In this document: positions 7,959 to 16,398 of the stretch, in pieces
Layout: each line of letters begins with the position of its first letter
How positions within the stretch are numbered: the stretch's first letter is position 1
NCBI RefSeq assembly: GCF_038397755.1
Contig: NZ_CP151637.1
Location: 186,001-250,000, forward strand
Reading direction: 5' to 3'
DNA length: 64,000 nucleotides
Source of the DNA: Microbacterium sp. LWH7-1.2
Lineage (GTDB): Bacteria; Actinomycetota; Actinomycetes; Actinomycetales; Microbacteriaceae
The notes under the pieces: model-generated
What the model was told of the DNA's origin: nothing
The model's input: only the letters and a program-made list of their open reading frames with translations
Database searches by the model: none
Translations under genes and position numbers: made by a program

Positions 7959-9272
7959 TCAGCCGGCCAGCTCCGCGACATCCAGGTCGTGCGCGTCCGT
8001 CACGGGTTCTTCCGAGGCGAGAGGCACCGGCTCCGCCGGACCCGCGTCGTGACGCGCCGACGCGGGCATCACGCGTGCGAGGTCATCGGTCGCATCACCC
8101 CAGCGCGAGATCGAGATCGACTCGAGCCCCTGCCAGGCGGCGGCGAGCCGAAGCTCGTCGGCGAGGCGCGGCGCGGCATCGGCGGGCCTGCCGTACTCCC
8201 ACCACGCCGACTGGACGAGCAGCGTCGAGTCGGCGCGGTCGGCCTTGAGGTCGACGCGGCCGACGATGTCGTCGCCGATGAGGACGGGCAGCGAGTAGTA
8301 GCCGAACCGGCGCCGCGGCGCCGGCGTGTAGATCTCGATGCGGTACTCGAAGTCGAAGAGCCGCTCGGCGCGGTCCCGGAACCACACCACCGGATCGAAC
8401 GGCGTCAGGATCGCCGAGGCGTCCACCTTGCGCGGAACGACGGCCTCGGCGTGCAGCCACGCCTTCGCCGGCCGGCCGGCCGTGGTCCACCCTTCGACCG
8501 ACACCGCGTGCAGCTCGCCGGCGTCGACGAGGTCGCCGAGGGCCGTCGTCACGGCTTTGCGGTCGGCGATGCGCCAGTAGTCGGCGATGTCGGCGGCGGT
8601 GGCGACACCGCAGGCGCGCGCTGCGCGCCGCACGAGCTCCCGCACAGCCTCGTCACGGGGGATCGGCGCCTCGAGCACATGGCGCGGGATCACCTGCTCG
8701 GCGAGGCCGTACCGCCGCTCGAATCCGCGGCGCCCCGCGATCGCCACCTCGCCGAACATCCACAGGTACTCGAGCGCCTGCTTGACGACATCCCAGTCCC
8801 ACCAGGGACCCCGCGCGCTCTCCTTCGCGTCGTGCTCGATCTGCGCCGGGCGCAGCGGGCCGCGGTCGGCGAGCTCGGCGCGCACCCAGTCGACGATGTC
8901 GCGATTCGCGTCGAACCAGCCACCGGGCTTGCTGCCGTACTTCGCGCGCAGCGCCTGCATGCGGAAGTCGAACAGCCCCCAGTCTTCGGCGGGGATGAAC
9001 GCGGCCACATGCGCCCAGTACTCCACGTACGGGGAGCGGCGGGCGAACAGCAGACGGTCGAGCGCGGCGGTGTCGTAGGCGCCGACGCGCGAGAACAGCG
9101 GCATGTAGTGGGAACGGGCGAAGACGTTGACCGAGTCGATCTGCAGCGTCGCCATGCGCGCCAGCGCGCCGTTGAGCTGCCGGGTGCCGGCCGCGGACGG
9201 GCGGGGCCGCCCGAATCCCTGGGCGGCCAGTGCCACGCGACGCGCCTCAGCGGCGCTGAGTGAGGACTTCAC
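7959..9272 (-). CDS. YcaQ-type crosslink-repair DNA glycosylase
   Basis: A 437-residue protein beginning KSSLSAAEARRVALAAQGFGRP after the GTG. It carries the canonical catalytic motif QID (MATLQIDSVNVFARSHYMPLFSR) and the family C-terminal segment RRFGYYSLPVLIGDDIVGRVDLKADR. Known relatives unhook DNA interstrand crosslinks and remove bulky alkylated bases. I chose the GTG at 9272 because a TACGCT -10 box on the same strand (9280-9285) lies seven bases upstream, the leaderless pattern of this genome; the alternative ATG at 9302 lies upstream of that box. Convergent with the divergent paralogue at 6840-7934. Confidence 0.85.
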   Translation of the reverse strand: MKSSLSAAEARRVALAAQGFGRPRPSAAGTRQLNGALARMATLQIDSVNVFARSHYMPLFSRVGAYDTAALDRLLFARRSPYVEYWAHVAAFIPAEDWGLFDFRMQALRAKYGSKPGGWFDANRDIVDWVRAELADRGPLRPAQIEHDAKESARGPWWDWDVVKQALEYLWMFGEVAIAGRRGFERRYGLAEQVIPRHVLEAPIPRDEAVRELVRRAARACGVATAADIADYWRIADRKAVTTALGDLVDAGELHAVSVEGWTTAGRPAKAWLHAEAVVPRKVDASAILTPFDPVVWFRDRAERLFDFEYRIEIYTPAPRRRFGYYSLPVLIGDDIVGRVDLKADRADSTLLVQSAWWEYGRPADAAPRLADELRLAAAWQGLESISISRWGDATDDLARVMPASARHDAGPAEPVPLASEEPVTDAHDLDVAELAG

Positions 9273-9279
9273 GGGCGTC

Positions 9280-9352
9280 AGCGTAGCCGCAGCCTCCGAC
9301 ATCGCAACGCCCCGCCGTTCATGACCGGCGCGGAATGCGACGCGCCTAGACT
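9280..9352. promoter_or_regulatory. Divergent leaderless promoters of the glycosylase and AI-2E-type permease genes
   Basis: On the minus strand TACGCT (plus-strand 9280-9285) precedes GTG 9272 by seven bases. On the plus strand TAGACT (9347-9352) precedes ATG 9359 by six bases. No Shine-Dalgarno sequence precedes either start. The boxes are inferred from spacing; no clear -35 consensus is visible. Confidence 0.55.
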
Positions 9353-9358
9353 GGCCCA

Positions 9359-10549
9359 ATGAGCGGCTCCGAAGACAAGCCCCGCGGCTCCCTCTTCGAC
9401 GCCGTCCGCGACCGCGGCCGGGTCGTCTCCACCGAGACGTCCGCTTCGGTGCCGCGTGGGCTCAGAGTCGCCACCGCCTACTCGTGGCGTCTGATCGTCG
9501 TCGCCGCGGCGATCGGCGTCGGCGTGTGGCTCGTGATCCAGCTGAAGCTGCTCGTGATCCCGCTCCTGATCGCGATCCTCATCACCGCCCTGCTGTGGCC
9601 GGCGTTCGCCTGGATGCTCCGCCGACGGATGCCGCGCTGGCTGGCCATCGTCATCTGCGTCGTGGGCACCATCGCGATCGTCACGGGACTGCTGTGGCTC
9701 GTCGTGTGGCAGATCATGCGGCAGTGGGACTCGGTGCAGGCGAGCACGGTGGCCGCGATCGAGCAGTTCCGGCAGTACCTCATCGACGGCCCGCTGCACC
9801 TCAGCGAGGATCAGATCGATGATCTGCTCGCGCAGGGCTGGGCCTTCGTGCAGCAGCAGGCCGAGCTGCTGTGGTCCGGGGCTCTCGCCATCGGGTCCAC
9901 GATCGGCCACGTCGTCACCGGCACGGTGCTCGCGTTCTTCATCCTGCTGTGCCTGCTCGCCGACGGTGCGGGCATCTGGCGCTGGACCCTGCGGCTGTTC
10001 CCCAAGAAGGCGCGCCCCGCCGCCGACGGCGCCGGCCGAGCCGGCTGGATCACCGTGGTCAACTACGCGCGCACGCAGCTGCTGGTCGCGACCATCGACG
10101 CCATCGGCATCGGTCTCGGTGCCGCCCTGCTCGGGGTGCCCCTTGCGATCCCCGTTGCCGTGCTCGTCTTCCTCGGCGCGTTCGTCCCGATCGTCGGTGC
10201 CGTCGTCACGGGAACGGTCGCGGTCTTCCTCGCGCTCGTCTACAACGGTCCGTGGATCGCGCTCTGGATGCTCGTGGTCGTCCTCGGGGTGCAGCAGTTG
10301 GAGGGGCACGTTCTCCAGCCGCTCCTCATGGGCTCGGCCGTCAAGGTCCACCCGCTCGCCGTCGTGCTCGTGGTGGCCGGCGGTGCCATGATCGCCGGCA
10401 TCCCGGGCGCCCTCTTCGCCGTGCCGCTCGCCGCGTTCGTGAACGTCGTCGCGGTATACCTTGCCGAACGCGCATGGGAGACCGGCGCCAGACCCACCGG
10501 GGACCTCATCTGGAGCACCGTTCCCCGCCAGAGGAGAGTCCGTTCGTGA
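9359..10549 (+). CDS. AI-2E family transporter (PF01594-type membrane protein)
   Basis: A 396-residue polytopic membrane protein with about eight transmembrane helices. Two N-terminal helices (about 42-62 and 65-80) are followed by one near 96-118, a soluble segment (about 120-175), then the conserved C-terminal block including GAFVPIVGAVVTGTVAV and QQLEGHVLQPLLMGSAVKVHPLAV, the hallmark of this family. Members range from putative autoinducer-2 exporters to Na+/H+ exchangers, so the substrate is open. TAGACT six bases before the ATG indicates leaderless expression. The 3' end overlaps ilvA (GTGA). Confidence 0.9.
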   Translation: MSGSEDKPRGSLFDAVRDRGRVVSTETSASVPRGLRVATAYSWRLIVVAAAIGVGVWLVIQLKLLVIPLLIAILITALLWPAFAWMLRRRMPRWLAIVICVVGTIAIVTGLLWLVVWQIMRQWDSVQASTVAAIEQFRQYLIDGPLHLSEDQIDDLLAQGWAFVQQQAELLWSGALAIGSTIGHVVTGTVLAFFILLCLLADGAGIWRWTLRLFPKKARPAADGAGRAGWITVVNYARTQLLVATIDAIGIGLGAALLGVPLAIPVAVLVFLGAFVPIVGAVVTGTVAVFLALVYNGPWIALWMLVVVLGVQQLEGHVLQPLLMGSAVKVHPLAVVLVVAGGAMIAGIPGALFAVPLAAFVNVVAVYLAERAWETGARPTGDLIWSTVPRQRRVRS

Positions 10550-11838
10550 CCACCGCCATGTCATCCGCCGACCAGGTGTCCGAGACCGCCGCCGTTCCGG
10601 CGCCGCATGCGTCGGCCGTGCCGACACTCGCCGATTTCGAGGATGCCGCAGCCACCCTCGAAGGGGTCATATCGCACACGCCGCTCGACGCCTCGCAGCA
10701 CCTGACGGACGTCCTCGGCGTGCCGGTGCACCTCAAGCTCGAGAACCTGCAGCGCACCGGGTCGTTCAAGATCCGCGGCGCGACCTACCGCCTGTCACGC
10801 CTGACCGCGGAGGAACGCGCGCGGGGCGTCGTCGCGGCCTCCGCCGGCAACCACGCCCAGGGCGTGGCACTCGCGGCCAAGGCTCTCGGCATCCACGCGA
10901 CGATCTTCATGCCCCTCGGCGTACCGGTGCCGAAGCTCCTCGCCACGCGGGGGTACGGCGCCGACGTCGTCCTGGAGGGCGCCACGGTCGAGACGCCGCT
11001 GCGACTCGCGGCGGAGTTCGCCGAGCGCACGGGCGCCGTCTTCATCCACCCGTTCGACCACCAGGACGTCATCGCCGGTCAAGGGACGCTGGGCCTCGAG
11101 CTCATGGACGAGCTGCCCGACCTCGACACGATAGTCCTCGGCATCGGCGGGGGCGGGCTGGTCGCCGGCGTCGCCGCGGCCGTCAAGGCCCGCGCGGCGG
11201 CAGAGGGCCGAACGGTGCGGGTGATCGGCGTGCAGGCGGAGAGTTCCGCCGCGTATCCGGCGTCGCTGGAGGCGGGGCATCCGCTCGAAGTCCCGACGTC
11301 GCCGACGATCGCAGACGGCATCGCGGTCGCCCGCCCGGGAGACCTGCCCTTCGAGATCATCCGCGACCTCGTCGACGAGGTCGTGACGGTGAGCGAGGAC
11401 GACATCGCCCGCGCCCTGCTCGTGCTCCTCGAGCGCGCCAAGCAGGTGGTGGAGCCGGCAGGCGCCGTGGGCGTGGCGGCGATCCTGGCGGGCAAGGTCG
11501 TCGCGACGGGCCCGACGGTGACGGTTCTCTCGGGCGGCAACATCGACCCGCTGCTGCTGCAGCGCGTCGTCGCGCATGGGCTCGCGGCATCCGGTCGGTA
11601 TATGACGCTGCGCATCCCGCTGCCGGATCGTCCCGGCCAGCTCGCGCGGGTGTCAGAACTGCTGGCGATCGCCGGTGCGAACGTCATCGAGGTGCTGCAC
11701 ACACGCCACGGCCAGGGCATCCAGATCAGCGAGGTGATCCTGCAGCTCAGCGTCGAGACGCGCGGCGAAGAGCACCGCGCGCACGTCATCTCCGTGCTCG
11801 AGGATGCCGGCTACGCGCCCACGGTCGTTCCGGACTAG
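10546..11838 (+). CDS. ilvA: Threonine ammonia-lyase (threonine dehydratase)
   Basis: A 430-residue PLP enzyme converting L-threonine to 2-oxobutanoate, the first step toward isoleucine. PLP lysine is Lys75 in RTGSFKIRGATYRL; the glycine loop GIGGGGLVAGVA binds the cofactor phosphate. A C-terminal ACT-like domain (from about residue 350, MTLRIPLPDRPGQLARVSELLA) suggests allosteric control, in the shorter layout of TdcB-like enzymes with one ACT domain. The GTG at 10546 has GAGGAGAG at 10531-10538 and overlaps the permease stop (GTGA), so translation is coupled. A second candidate, ATG 10558, has no Shine-Dalgarno of its own. Confidence 0.9.
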   Translation: MTTAMSSADQVSETAAVPAPHASAVPTLADFEDAAATLEGVISHTPLDASQHLTDVLGVPVHLKLENLQRTGSFKIRGATYRLSRLTAEERARGVVAASAGNHAQGVALAAKALGIHATIFMPLGVPVPKLLATRGYGADVVLEGATVETPLRLAAEFAERTGAVFIHPFDHQDVIAGQGTLGLELMDELPDLDTIVLGIGGGGLVAGVAAAVKARAAAEGRTVRVIGVQAESSAAYPASLEAGHPLEVPTSPTIADGIAVARPGDLPFEIIRDLVDEVVTVSEDDIARALLVLLERAKQVVEPAGAVGVAAILAGKVVATGPTVTVLSGGNIDPLLLQRVVAHGLAASGRYMTLRIPLPDRPGQLARVSELLAIAGANVIEVLHTRHGQGIQISEVILQLSVETRGEEHRAHVISVLEDAGYAPTVVPD

Positions 11839-11886
11839 CGAGGGCCGCTCGGCGGCCTCCGGGGAGCCCCTGAAGCCCTGGGCGGA

Positions 11887-12378
11887 TCACTGACCGTTGT
11901 AGGTCTCGACCTTGACGATCTCGACGGCGATCTCGCGACCGTTGGGGGCCGTGTACGAGGTCTTCTCGCCTTCCTTACGGCCGAGGATCGCGACGCCCAG
12001 GGGCGAGGCCTCGCTGTAAACGTCGAGCTCGGAGCCGACGGCGATCTCGCGGTTGCCGAGCAGGAAGACCTCTTCGCCGCCGGCCACGATCGCGGTGATG
12101 ACGGTGCCGGGTTCGACGACACCGCTGCTCTGCGGCGCCTCGCTGACCGTTGCGGTCTTGAGCAGGTGCTGCAGAGTGCGGATGCGCGCCTCCTGCTTGC
12201 CCTGCTCGTCCTTGGCGGCGTGGTAGCCGCCGTTCTCCTTGAGGTCGCCTTCTTCGCGCGCGGCCTCGATGCGCTTGGCGATCTCCTCGCGGCCGGTCGT
12301 CGAGAGGTGCTCGAGCTCGGCGGCCAGGCGATCGTAGGCGTCCTGGGTGAGGAAGGTCACGGGGGCGTCGGTGGACAC
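11887..12378 (-). CDS. greA: Transcription elongation factor GreA
   Basis: A 163-residue factor that rescues backtracked RNA polymerase by stimulating cleavage of the nascent RNA 3' end. The N-terminal coiled-coil hairpin carries the acidic tip in EEGDLKENGGYHAAKDEQ, with Asp and Glu as the Mg-coordinating pair. The C-terminal FKBP-like domain includes SYTAPNGREIAVEIVKVE. The GTG start (VSTDAPVTFLTQ) is preceded by AAGGAG seven bases upstream, ruling out the longer frame to 12447. It is convergent with ilvA; a weak 6-bp hairpin at 11843-11857 lies between the two stops. Confidence 0.95.
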   Translation of the reverse strand: MSTDAPVTFLTQDAYDRLAAELEHLSTTGREEIAKRIEAAREEGDLKENGGYHAAKDEQGKQEARIRTLQHLLKTATVSEAPQSSGVVEPGTVITAIVAGGEEVFLLGNREIAVGSELDVYSEASPLGVAILGRKEGEKTSYTAPNGREIAVEIVKVETYNGQ

Positions 12379-12509
12379 GGCTGACTCCTTCGTAGGGCCC
12401 GCTGCCGACGAGAGCGGTGCGGGCATAAACCGAACGCCCCGGCTCACGGCCAGGGCGCGATTCTGCTGATGTCCCGCCAGACTACGTCACGGCGTCTGTT
12501 CGGACAAAC

Positions 12510-12908
12510 TCATCCGGGCAGCACCCAGCACGAGTTGACGAAGCCGGTGGTGGCGAGCGCGGTCGTCGGGACAGCCTCGCGGAACGCGCGCGCGTGGAGC
12601 TCGGATGCCGGCAGCTCGACGACCCGCCAGCCCACCACGCCGTGCTCCTGGTCCTGCGCCTCGATCGCGCAGGCGACCGCGGCACCGGGCGGAGCGCTGA
12701 CCTGGAATCCGAGCGTCACGGAGTGCTCGTCGACGACCTCGAACGAGGTCGTGTCGGCGTCGACGGAGTCGAGCGACCCGCGCACGGTGAACCAGCCGAA
12801 GAGCCCGACGAGGCCGACCGCGACGACGATGCCGGCCCCGATGAGCCACCCACGCGCGGGCGATCGGCGACGGCCGTAGCGCTCGTCGAGCATGTCCTGC
12901 GTGGTCAC
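12510..12908 (-). CDS. DUF4307 domain membrane protein
   Basis: A 132-residue actinobacterial protein: a basic N-terminus (MLDERYGRRRS), one transmembrane helix (GWLIGAGIVVAVGLVGLFGWFTV, about 20-42) and an extracytoplasmic beta-rich domain with two cysteines (VACAIEAQ and VNSCWVLPG) that may form a disulfide. The GTG start follows GAAGGAGC. Function unknown. It lies immediately upstream of greA on the same strand with a 131-nt gap. Confidence 0.85.
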   Translation of the reverse strand: MTTQDMLDERYGRRRSPARGWLIGAGIVVAVGLVGLFGWFTVRGSLDSVDADTTSFEVVDEHSVTLGFQVSAPPGAAVACAIEAQDQEHGVVGWRVVELPASELHARAFREAVPTTALATTGFVNSCWVLPG

Positions 12909-13022
12909 GCCGCTCCTTCGGGATCGTCGGGTCGCATCGGAAGATTAGGCTGGAACTCCAGGCTATGCGCTCGCGCGCACCCCCGACGACACCGCCCGCT
13001 CCGCGGGCAGAGCGAGGAACCC

Positions 13023-13334
13023 ATGCAGCACGCGATCGCCGGGATCCTTCCCACCGCGACGACTCCGACGCCGACTCCCGCGCCCGCGGTCGACCCGAAC
13101 CTCGTGAGCCCCGGGGTCGTCGGATTCCTCGTCACCGCGCTGATCGCGATCGCCGTCATCTTCCTGATCTGGGACATGATGCGCCGCATCCGCCGCGGCC
13201 GGGTGCGCGCCGACATCCAGGAGCAGCTGGAAGCCGAGGAGCAGGCCGCGCGCGCCACGGAGGCGAGCGAGGTCGACGACCAGAGCATCGATCCGGCGGA
13301 CGACGGTGGCCGCGGCGAGACCCCCAAGGCCTGA
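13023..13334 (+). CDS. Small single-pass membrane protein, 103 aa
   Basis: The product begins MQHAIAGILP, has a Thr/Pro-rich stretch, then a transmembrane helix (VVGFLVTALIAIAVIFLIW, about 35-53). A basic cytoplasmic segment (RRIRRGRVRADI) follows and then an acidic, probably coiled tail rich in Glu and Ala. The ATG at 13023 follows GCGAGGAAC. A TAGGCT -10 box at 12946-12951 would give a leader of about 65 nt. No recognised family. A strong hairpin follows its stop. Confidence 0.7.
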   Translation: MQHAIAGILPTATTPTPTPAPAVDPNLVSPGVVGFLVTALIAIAVIFLIWDMMRRIRRGRVRADIQEQLEAEEQAARATEASEVDDQSIDPADDGGRGETPKA

Positions 13335-13356
13335 AGACCCGAAAGCGTCCACGGGA

Positions 13357-13385
13357 GACGGATGCTGCGGCCCGCAGCATCCGTC
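13357..13385. terminator. Bidirectional hairpin terminator with GGATGCTGC arms
   Basis: Perfect 13-bp stem GACGGATGCTGCG / CGCAGCATCCGTC around a 3-nt loop, placed between two convergent genes (stops at 13334 and 13393). It belongs to the GGATGC/GCATCC-armed hairpins found repeatedly in this window. Confidence 0.85.
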
Positions 13386-13392
13386 ATCGTCC

Positions 13393-14136
13393 TCAGCCCG
13401 GGAGCCCCAGCGACGGGGAGTACGGGTGCAGCGCGATGATGAGGCACGCCGTCCAGTGGCAGAGGAACGCCAGCACGGTGCAGACGTGGAAGATCTCGTG
13501 GAAGCCGAAGTGGCCAGGCCATGGATTAGGGCGCTTCAGCGCGTAGATGACCGCACCGACCGTATAGAGGATGCCGCCCACGGCGACGAGCACCATCATG
13601 GCTGCGCTGGCCTTGAACAGCGGCACGATGTACATGACGGCCGCCCATCCGAGGAGGAGATACAGGGCGACGTAGAGCCAGCGCGGGGCGTTGATCCAGA
13701 AGACGCGGAAGAGGATCCCGAGGAGCGCACCGCTCCAGACCAGGACCAGCAGCAGCGCTCCCTGCTGCGGCGGGAGCGCGAGCACCGCGATCGGGGTGTA
13801 GGTGCCGGCGATCAGCAGCAGGATGTTCGCATGGTCGATGCGCTTCAGGATCGCCTTGGTCTTCGGCTTCCAGTCGAACCGGTGGTAGAGCGCTGAGTTG
13901 CCGAACAGCAGGAGCGATGTCGTCATGAACACCACCGACGCCCATTTCGCCGGAGCACCCTGAGCGAGCACGATGAGCACGATGCCGGCCGCGATCGCGA
14001 TGGGAAAGGTCGCGGCGTGGATCCAGCCGCGCCAGCTGGGCTTGAGATCTGGCGTCGCGGCGTCGACGGCCGCGGCGTCCATCAGCGGCAGAACGGGGAC
14101 CTCGGGGGCCTGGGGGAGGCTGCGACGTCGGCTCAT
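13393..14136 (-). CDS. trhA: PAQR-family membrane homeostasis protein TrhA (hemolysin III)
   Basis: A 247-residue integral membrane protein with seven predicted helices after a 40-residue cytoplasmic N-terminus. Conserved PAQR residues are visible: SALYHRF in the second helix region, the metal-site Asp in RIDHANI, and HEIFHVCTVLAFLCHW near the C-terminus. Bacterial members affect membrane fluidity rather than acting as haemolysins. The start is supported by TACGCT (minus strand, 14143-14148) six bases before the ATG, with no Shine-Dalgarno. It ends at the shared bidirectional terminator. Confidence 0.9.
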   Translation of the reverse strand: MSRRRSLPQAPEVPVLPLMDAAAVDAATPDLKPSWRGWIHAATFPIAIAAGIVLIVLAQGAPAKWASVVFMTTSLLLFGNSALYHRFDWKPKTKAILKRIDHANILLLIAGTYTPIAVLALPPQQGALLLVLVWSGALLGILFRVFWINAPRWLYVALYLLLGWAAVMYIVPLFKASAAMMVLVAVGGILYTVGAVIYALKRPNPWPGHFGFHEIFHVCTVLAFLCHWTACLIIALHPYSPSLGLPG

Positions 14137-14142
14137 GTCCTA

Positions 14143-14242
14143 AGCGTAGACGGGGGCGCATACCTGGAGGGAAACATACTGAGTCCCACTGGGCATGGGA
14201 CTGGGTCCCACGCTAGGGTCGGGGTCGCGCGCGGGGTAGCGT
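14143..14242. promoter_or_regulatory. Divergent promoter region of trhA and the isoprenyl transferase, with operator-like repeats
   Basis: The minus-strand -10 TACGCT (14143-14148) and plus-strand -10 TAGCGT (14237-14242) each lie six bases from their start codons. Between them AGTCCCA (14182-14188) and TGGGACT (14196-14202) form an inverted repeat, followed by another GTCCCAC (14205-14211). This arrangement could bind a regulator; none is identified. Confidence 0.45.
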
Positions 14243-14248
14243 AGGCGT

Positions 14249-15034
14249 GTGGCGCGCGGCGAGACGAACGAGGGCAGGGGGCCCCTCTACCGGCTCTACA
14301 TCAACCGCCTGCGCCGTCGCCTGGATCCGGCATCCGTCCCGCGACACCTCGCGATGATGATCGACGGCAACCGCCGGTGGGCCAGGCAGCTCGGCTACGA
14401 CTCAGCCGCGCACGGCCACCGGGCGGGCGCGGCGAAGATGAAGGAGTTCCTCCGCTGGTGCGACGACGTGGGAATCCGCGTCGTGTCGCTGTACCTGCTG
14501 TCGAACGACAACCTGCGAAAGCGCGATTCGCGGGAGCTGTCGGACCTCATCGAGATCATCGCCGAGCTCGCCGACGAGCTTTCGCATGAGCGCGACTGGC
14601 GCGTGAAGCACGTGGGCCGGGCCGACGCGCTGCCCGAGGACCTCAGACGGGTGCTCGCCGAGGTCGAAGCCCGCACGAAGCACAACGCGGGGATGCACGT
14701 GAACCTCGCCGTCGGCTACGGCGGCCGGGGCGAGATCGTGGACGCCGTGCGCAGCATCATCGCCCAGCACGACGAGCGCGGCGGCTCCCTCGAGGAGCTG
14801 GCCGCGAGCCTCACCCCCGAGCAGATCGGGGAACACCTGTACACCGGCGGGCAGCCCGACCCGGACCTCGTCATCCGCACGTCGGGGGAGCAGCGGCTGA
14901 GCGACTTCCTGCTGTGGCAGTCGGCCCACTCGGAGTTCTACTTCGTCGAGGCACTCGGCCCGGATCTCCGCGAGGTGGACTTCCTCCGCGCGATCCGCGA
15001 CTTCGCCTCGCGGGACCGCCGATACGGCGGTTGA
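14249..15034 (+). CDS. uppS: Isoprenyl transferase (cis-prenyl diphosphate synthase, UppS family)
   Basis: A 261-residue cis-prenyltransferase that condenses isopentenyl units onto an allylic diphosphate to make the polyprenyl carrier for cell-wall glycans. The catalytic Asp39 lies in MMIDGNRRWARQLG; other family blocks are YLLSNDNLRKR, NLAVGYGGRGEI, and RTSGEQRLSDFLLWQSAHSEFYF. The chain length (Z-farnesyl versus decaprenyl) cannot be told. The GTG start lies six bases after TAGCGT (14237-14242), so the mRNA is probably leaderless. Confidence 0.92.
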   Translation: MARGETNEGRGPLYRLYINRLRRRLDPASVPRHLAMMIDGNRRWARQLGYDSAAHGHRAGAAKMKEFLRWCDDVGIRVVSLYLLSNDNLRKRDSRELSDLIEIIAELADELSHERDWRVKHVGRADALPEDLRRVLAEVEARTKHNAGMHVNLAVGYGGRGEIVDAVRSIIAQHDERGGSLEELAASLTPEQIGEHLYTGGQPDPDLVIRTSGEQRLSDFLLWQSAHSEFYFVEALGPDLREVDFLRAIRDFASRDRRYGG

Positions 15035-15079
15035 GCGGCCTTTCACACCGCTGTTCACACCTCTGCCAGAATGATCCGC

Positions 15080-16201
15080 GTGACGGATCTGGATTCATAT
15101 CTGGCGTCGTTCGATGGGGAACCGGGGTACCTGGACTGGGCGGCATTCGGGCCGCTCTCGCCCGCGGTCCGCAGCGAGGCGCAGGGCGACACCGAGCTGC
15201 TGGGCTCCGGCCGGCGCACGAGCATCGCGCTCGTCGCCGACCACGTGCGCGAGGCCCGCGAGCTGGTCGCGGAGCTGATCGGCACGGATGCCGCGCATGT
15301 GACGCTGCAGCCGTCCACAACGTACGGACTGATGCACGCGATCTATGGGCTCGCCGGCGGGCTCATGCTGGGTCGCGGCGAGTTCCCCAGCCTCACCGTC
15401 GCGGCCACACGCGCGTCGGAGGCGTTCGGATCGGTGCAGCTGCAGTGGGTCGAGCCGGCCGACGGGTTCATGACGCCCGACGCGATCCGCTCGGCCCTCT
15501 CCGACGACACCCGCGCCGTCGCGGTCAGCCTCGTCGACTTCCGCACCGGGTACCGCACCGACCTGACGGCGATCCGCGAGGTGATCGGCGACCGCCTGCT
15601 CATCGTGGATGCCATCCAGGGCTTCGGCATGGTCGATGCCGACTACCTCGCCGCCGATGTCGTGTGCGGGCACGGGTACAAGTGGCTGCGCGCCGGCCGG
15701 GGCACCGGCTTCGCCTGGTTCGGCGAGCGGGCGCTCGAGCGGATCGCCCCCGTGCTCTCCGGCTTCGCGGGCGTCGACGGCGACCTGCCCGTCGACGCCG
15801 TGCCCGCCCCGGCGACGTCGGCTCAGGCGTTCTCCGTCTCGGGGATCGACACCCTCGCCGCCGCGCGCCTCGCAGCGGCGCTGCGGGAAGTGGTGGAGGT
15901 GGGTGTCACCGACATCGAGTCGGTGCTGGCCGAGCGGGCCGCCGACGTCATGTTCTTCGCGGATCGCTACGAGGTGCCGGTCATCACGCCCCGCAAGCCC
16001 GAGCACCGCGCCGGCATCGTGACGCTCGAGCCCGCCCCGCAGGACGCCGCCCCCCTCGCCGCTTCCCTTGCGAACCATGGCCTCACCGTCACCGCGCGGG
16101 CCGGCCGCATCCGGGTCGCACCCCACGTCGGCACCGGCGCCGACACGCTGCGTCTGTTCGGCGACGCGCTCGCCGCCTTCTCGTCGGCACGGGTCTGGTG
16201 A
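15080..16201 (+). CDS. Class V aminotransferase-fold PLP enzyme
   Basis: A 373-residue fold-type I PLP protein of the class V / NifS-like branch. The Schiff-base lysine is in GHGYKWLRAGRG, the aspartate contacting the pyridine nitrogen is in IVDAIQGFGMVD, and the early block LQPSTTYGLMHAI binds the phosphate. There is no active-site cysteine loop of cysteine desulfurases, so an aminotransferase, kynureninase-like or lyase role is likelier; the substrate is unknown. I place the start at GTG 15080 because CAGAAT (15067-15072) ends seven bases before it. The ATG at 15071 overlaps that box and is unlikely. Confidence 0.8.
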   Translation: MTDLDSYLASFDGEPGYLDWAAFGPLSPAVRSEAQGDTELLGSGRRTSIALVADHVREARELVAELIGTDAAHVTLQPSTTYGLMHAIYGLAGGLMLGRGEFPSLTVAATRASEAFGSVQLQWVEPADGFMTPDAIRSALSDDTRAVAVSLVDFRTGYRTDLTAIREVIGDRLLIVDAIQGFGMVDADYLAADVVCGHGYKWLRAGRGTGFAWFGERALERIAPVLSGFAGVDGDLPVDAVPAPATSAQAFSVSGIDTLAAARLAAALREVVEVGVTDIESVLAERAADVMFFADRYEVPVITPRKPEHRAGIVTLEPAPQDAAPLAASLANHGLTVTARAGRIRVAPHVGTGADTLRLFGDALAAFSSARVW

Positions 16202-16204
16202 TGA

Positions 16205-16228
16205 CGGATGCTGCGCGTGCAGCATCCG
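16205..16228 (+). terminator. Hairpin terminator with GGATGCTGC arms
   Basis: Perfect 10-bp stem CGGATGCTGC / GCAGCATCCG with loop GCGT, three bases after the aminotransferase stop and followed by TTT. The rest of the gap to 16398 shows only a possible TAGCGT -10 box near 16288 and no gene. Confidence 0.8.
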
Positions 16229-16398
16229 TTTACCAACATGTCACGCGTTCTTGCGTGTCGGGCGCGTCCGATGTCGGCAGGCAGTCGTAGCGTGAGCGCA
16301 TCGGGCAAGGAGCCCGGTCGAGTCGGCCTCAGGATCGCGACTCGTGACTCCGGTCGACTCGTGACTGCCGGGTGAACCACCCGGGGCGGGAGTGGGTT

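Noticed and set aside
9302..9302. ATG start of the YcaQ-type gene at 9302
   Set aside because: A TACGCT -10 box lies downstream of it; the GTG at 9272 has the leaderless spacing and yields the usual family N-terminus.
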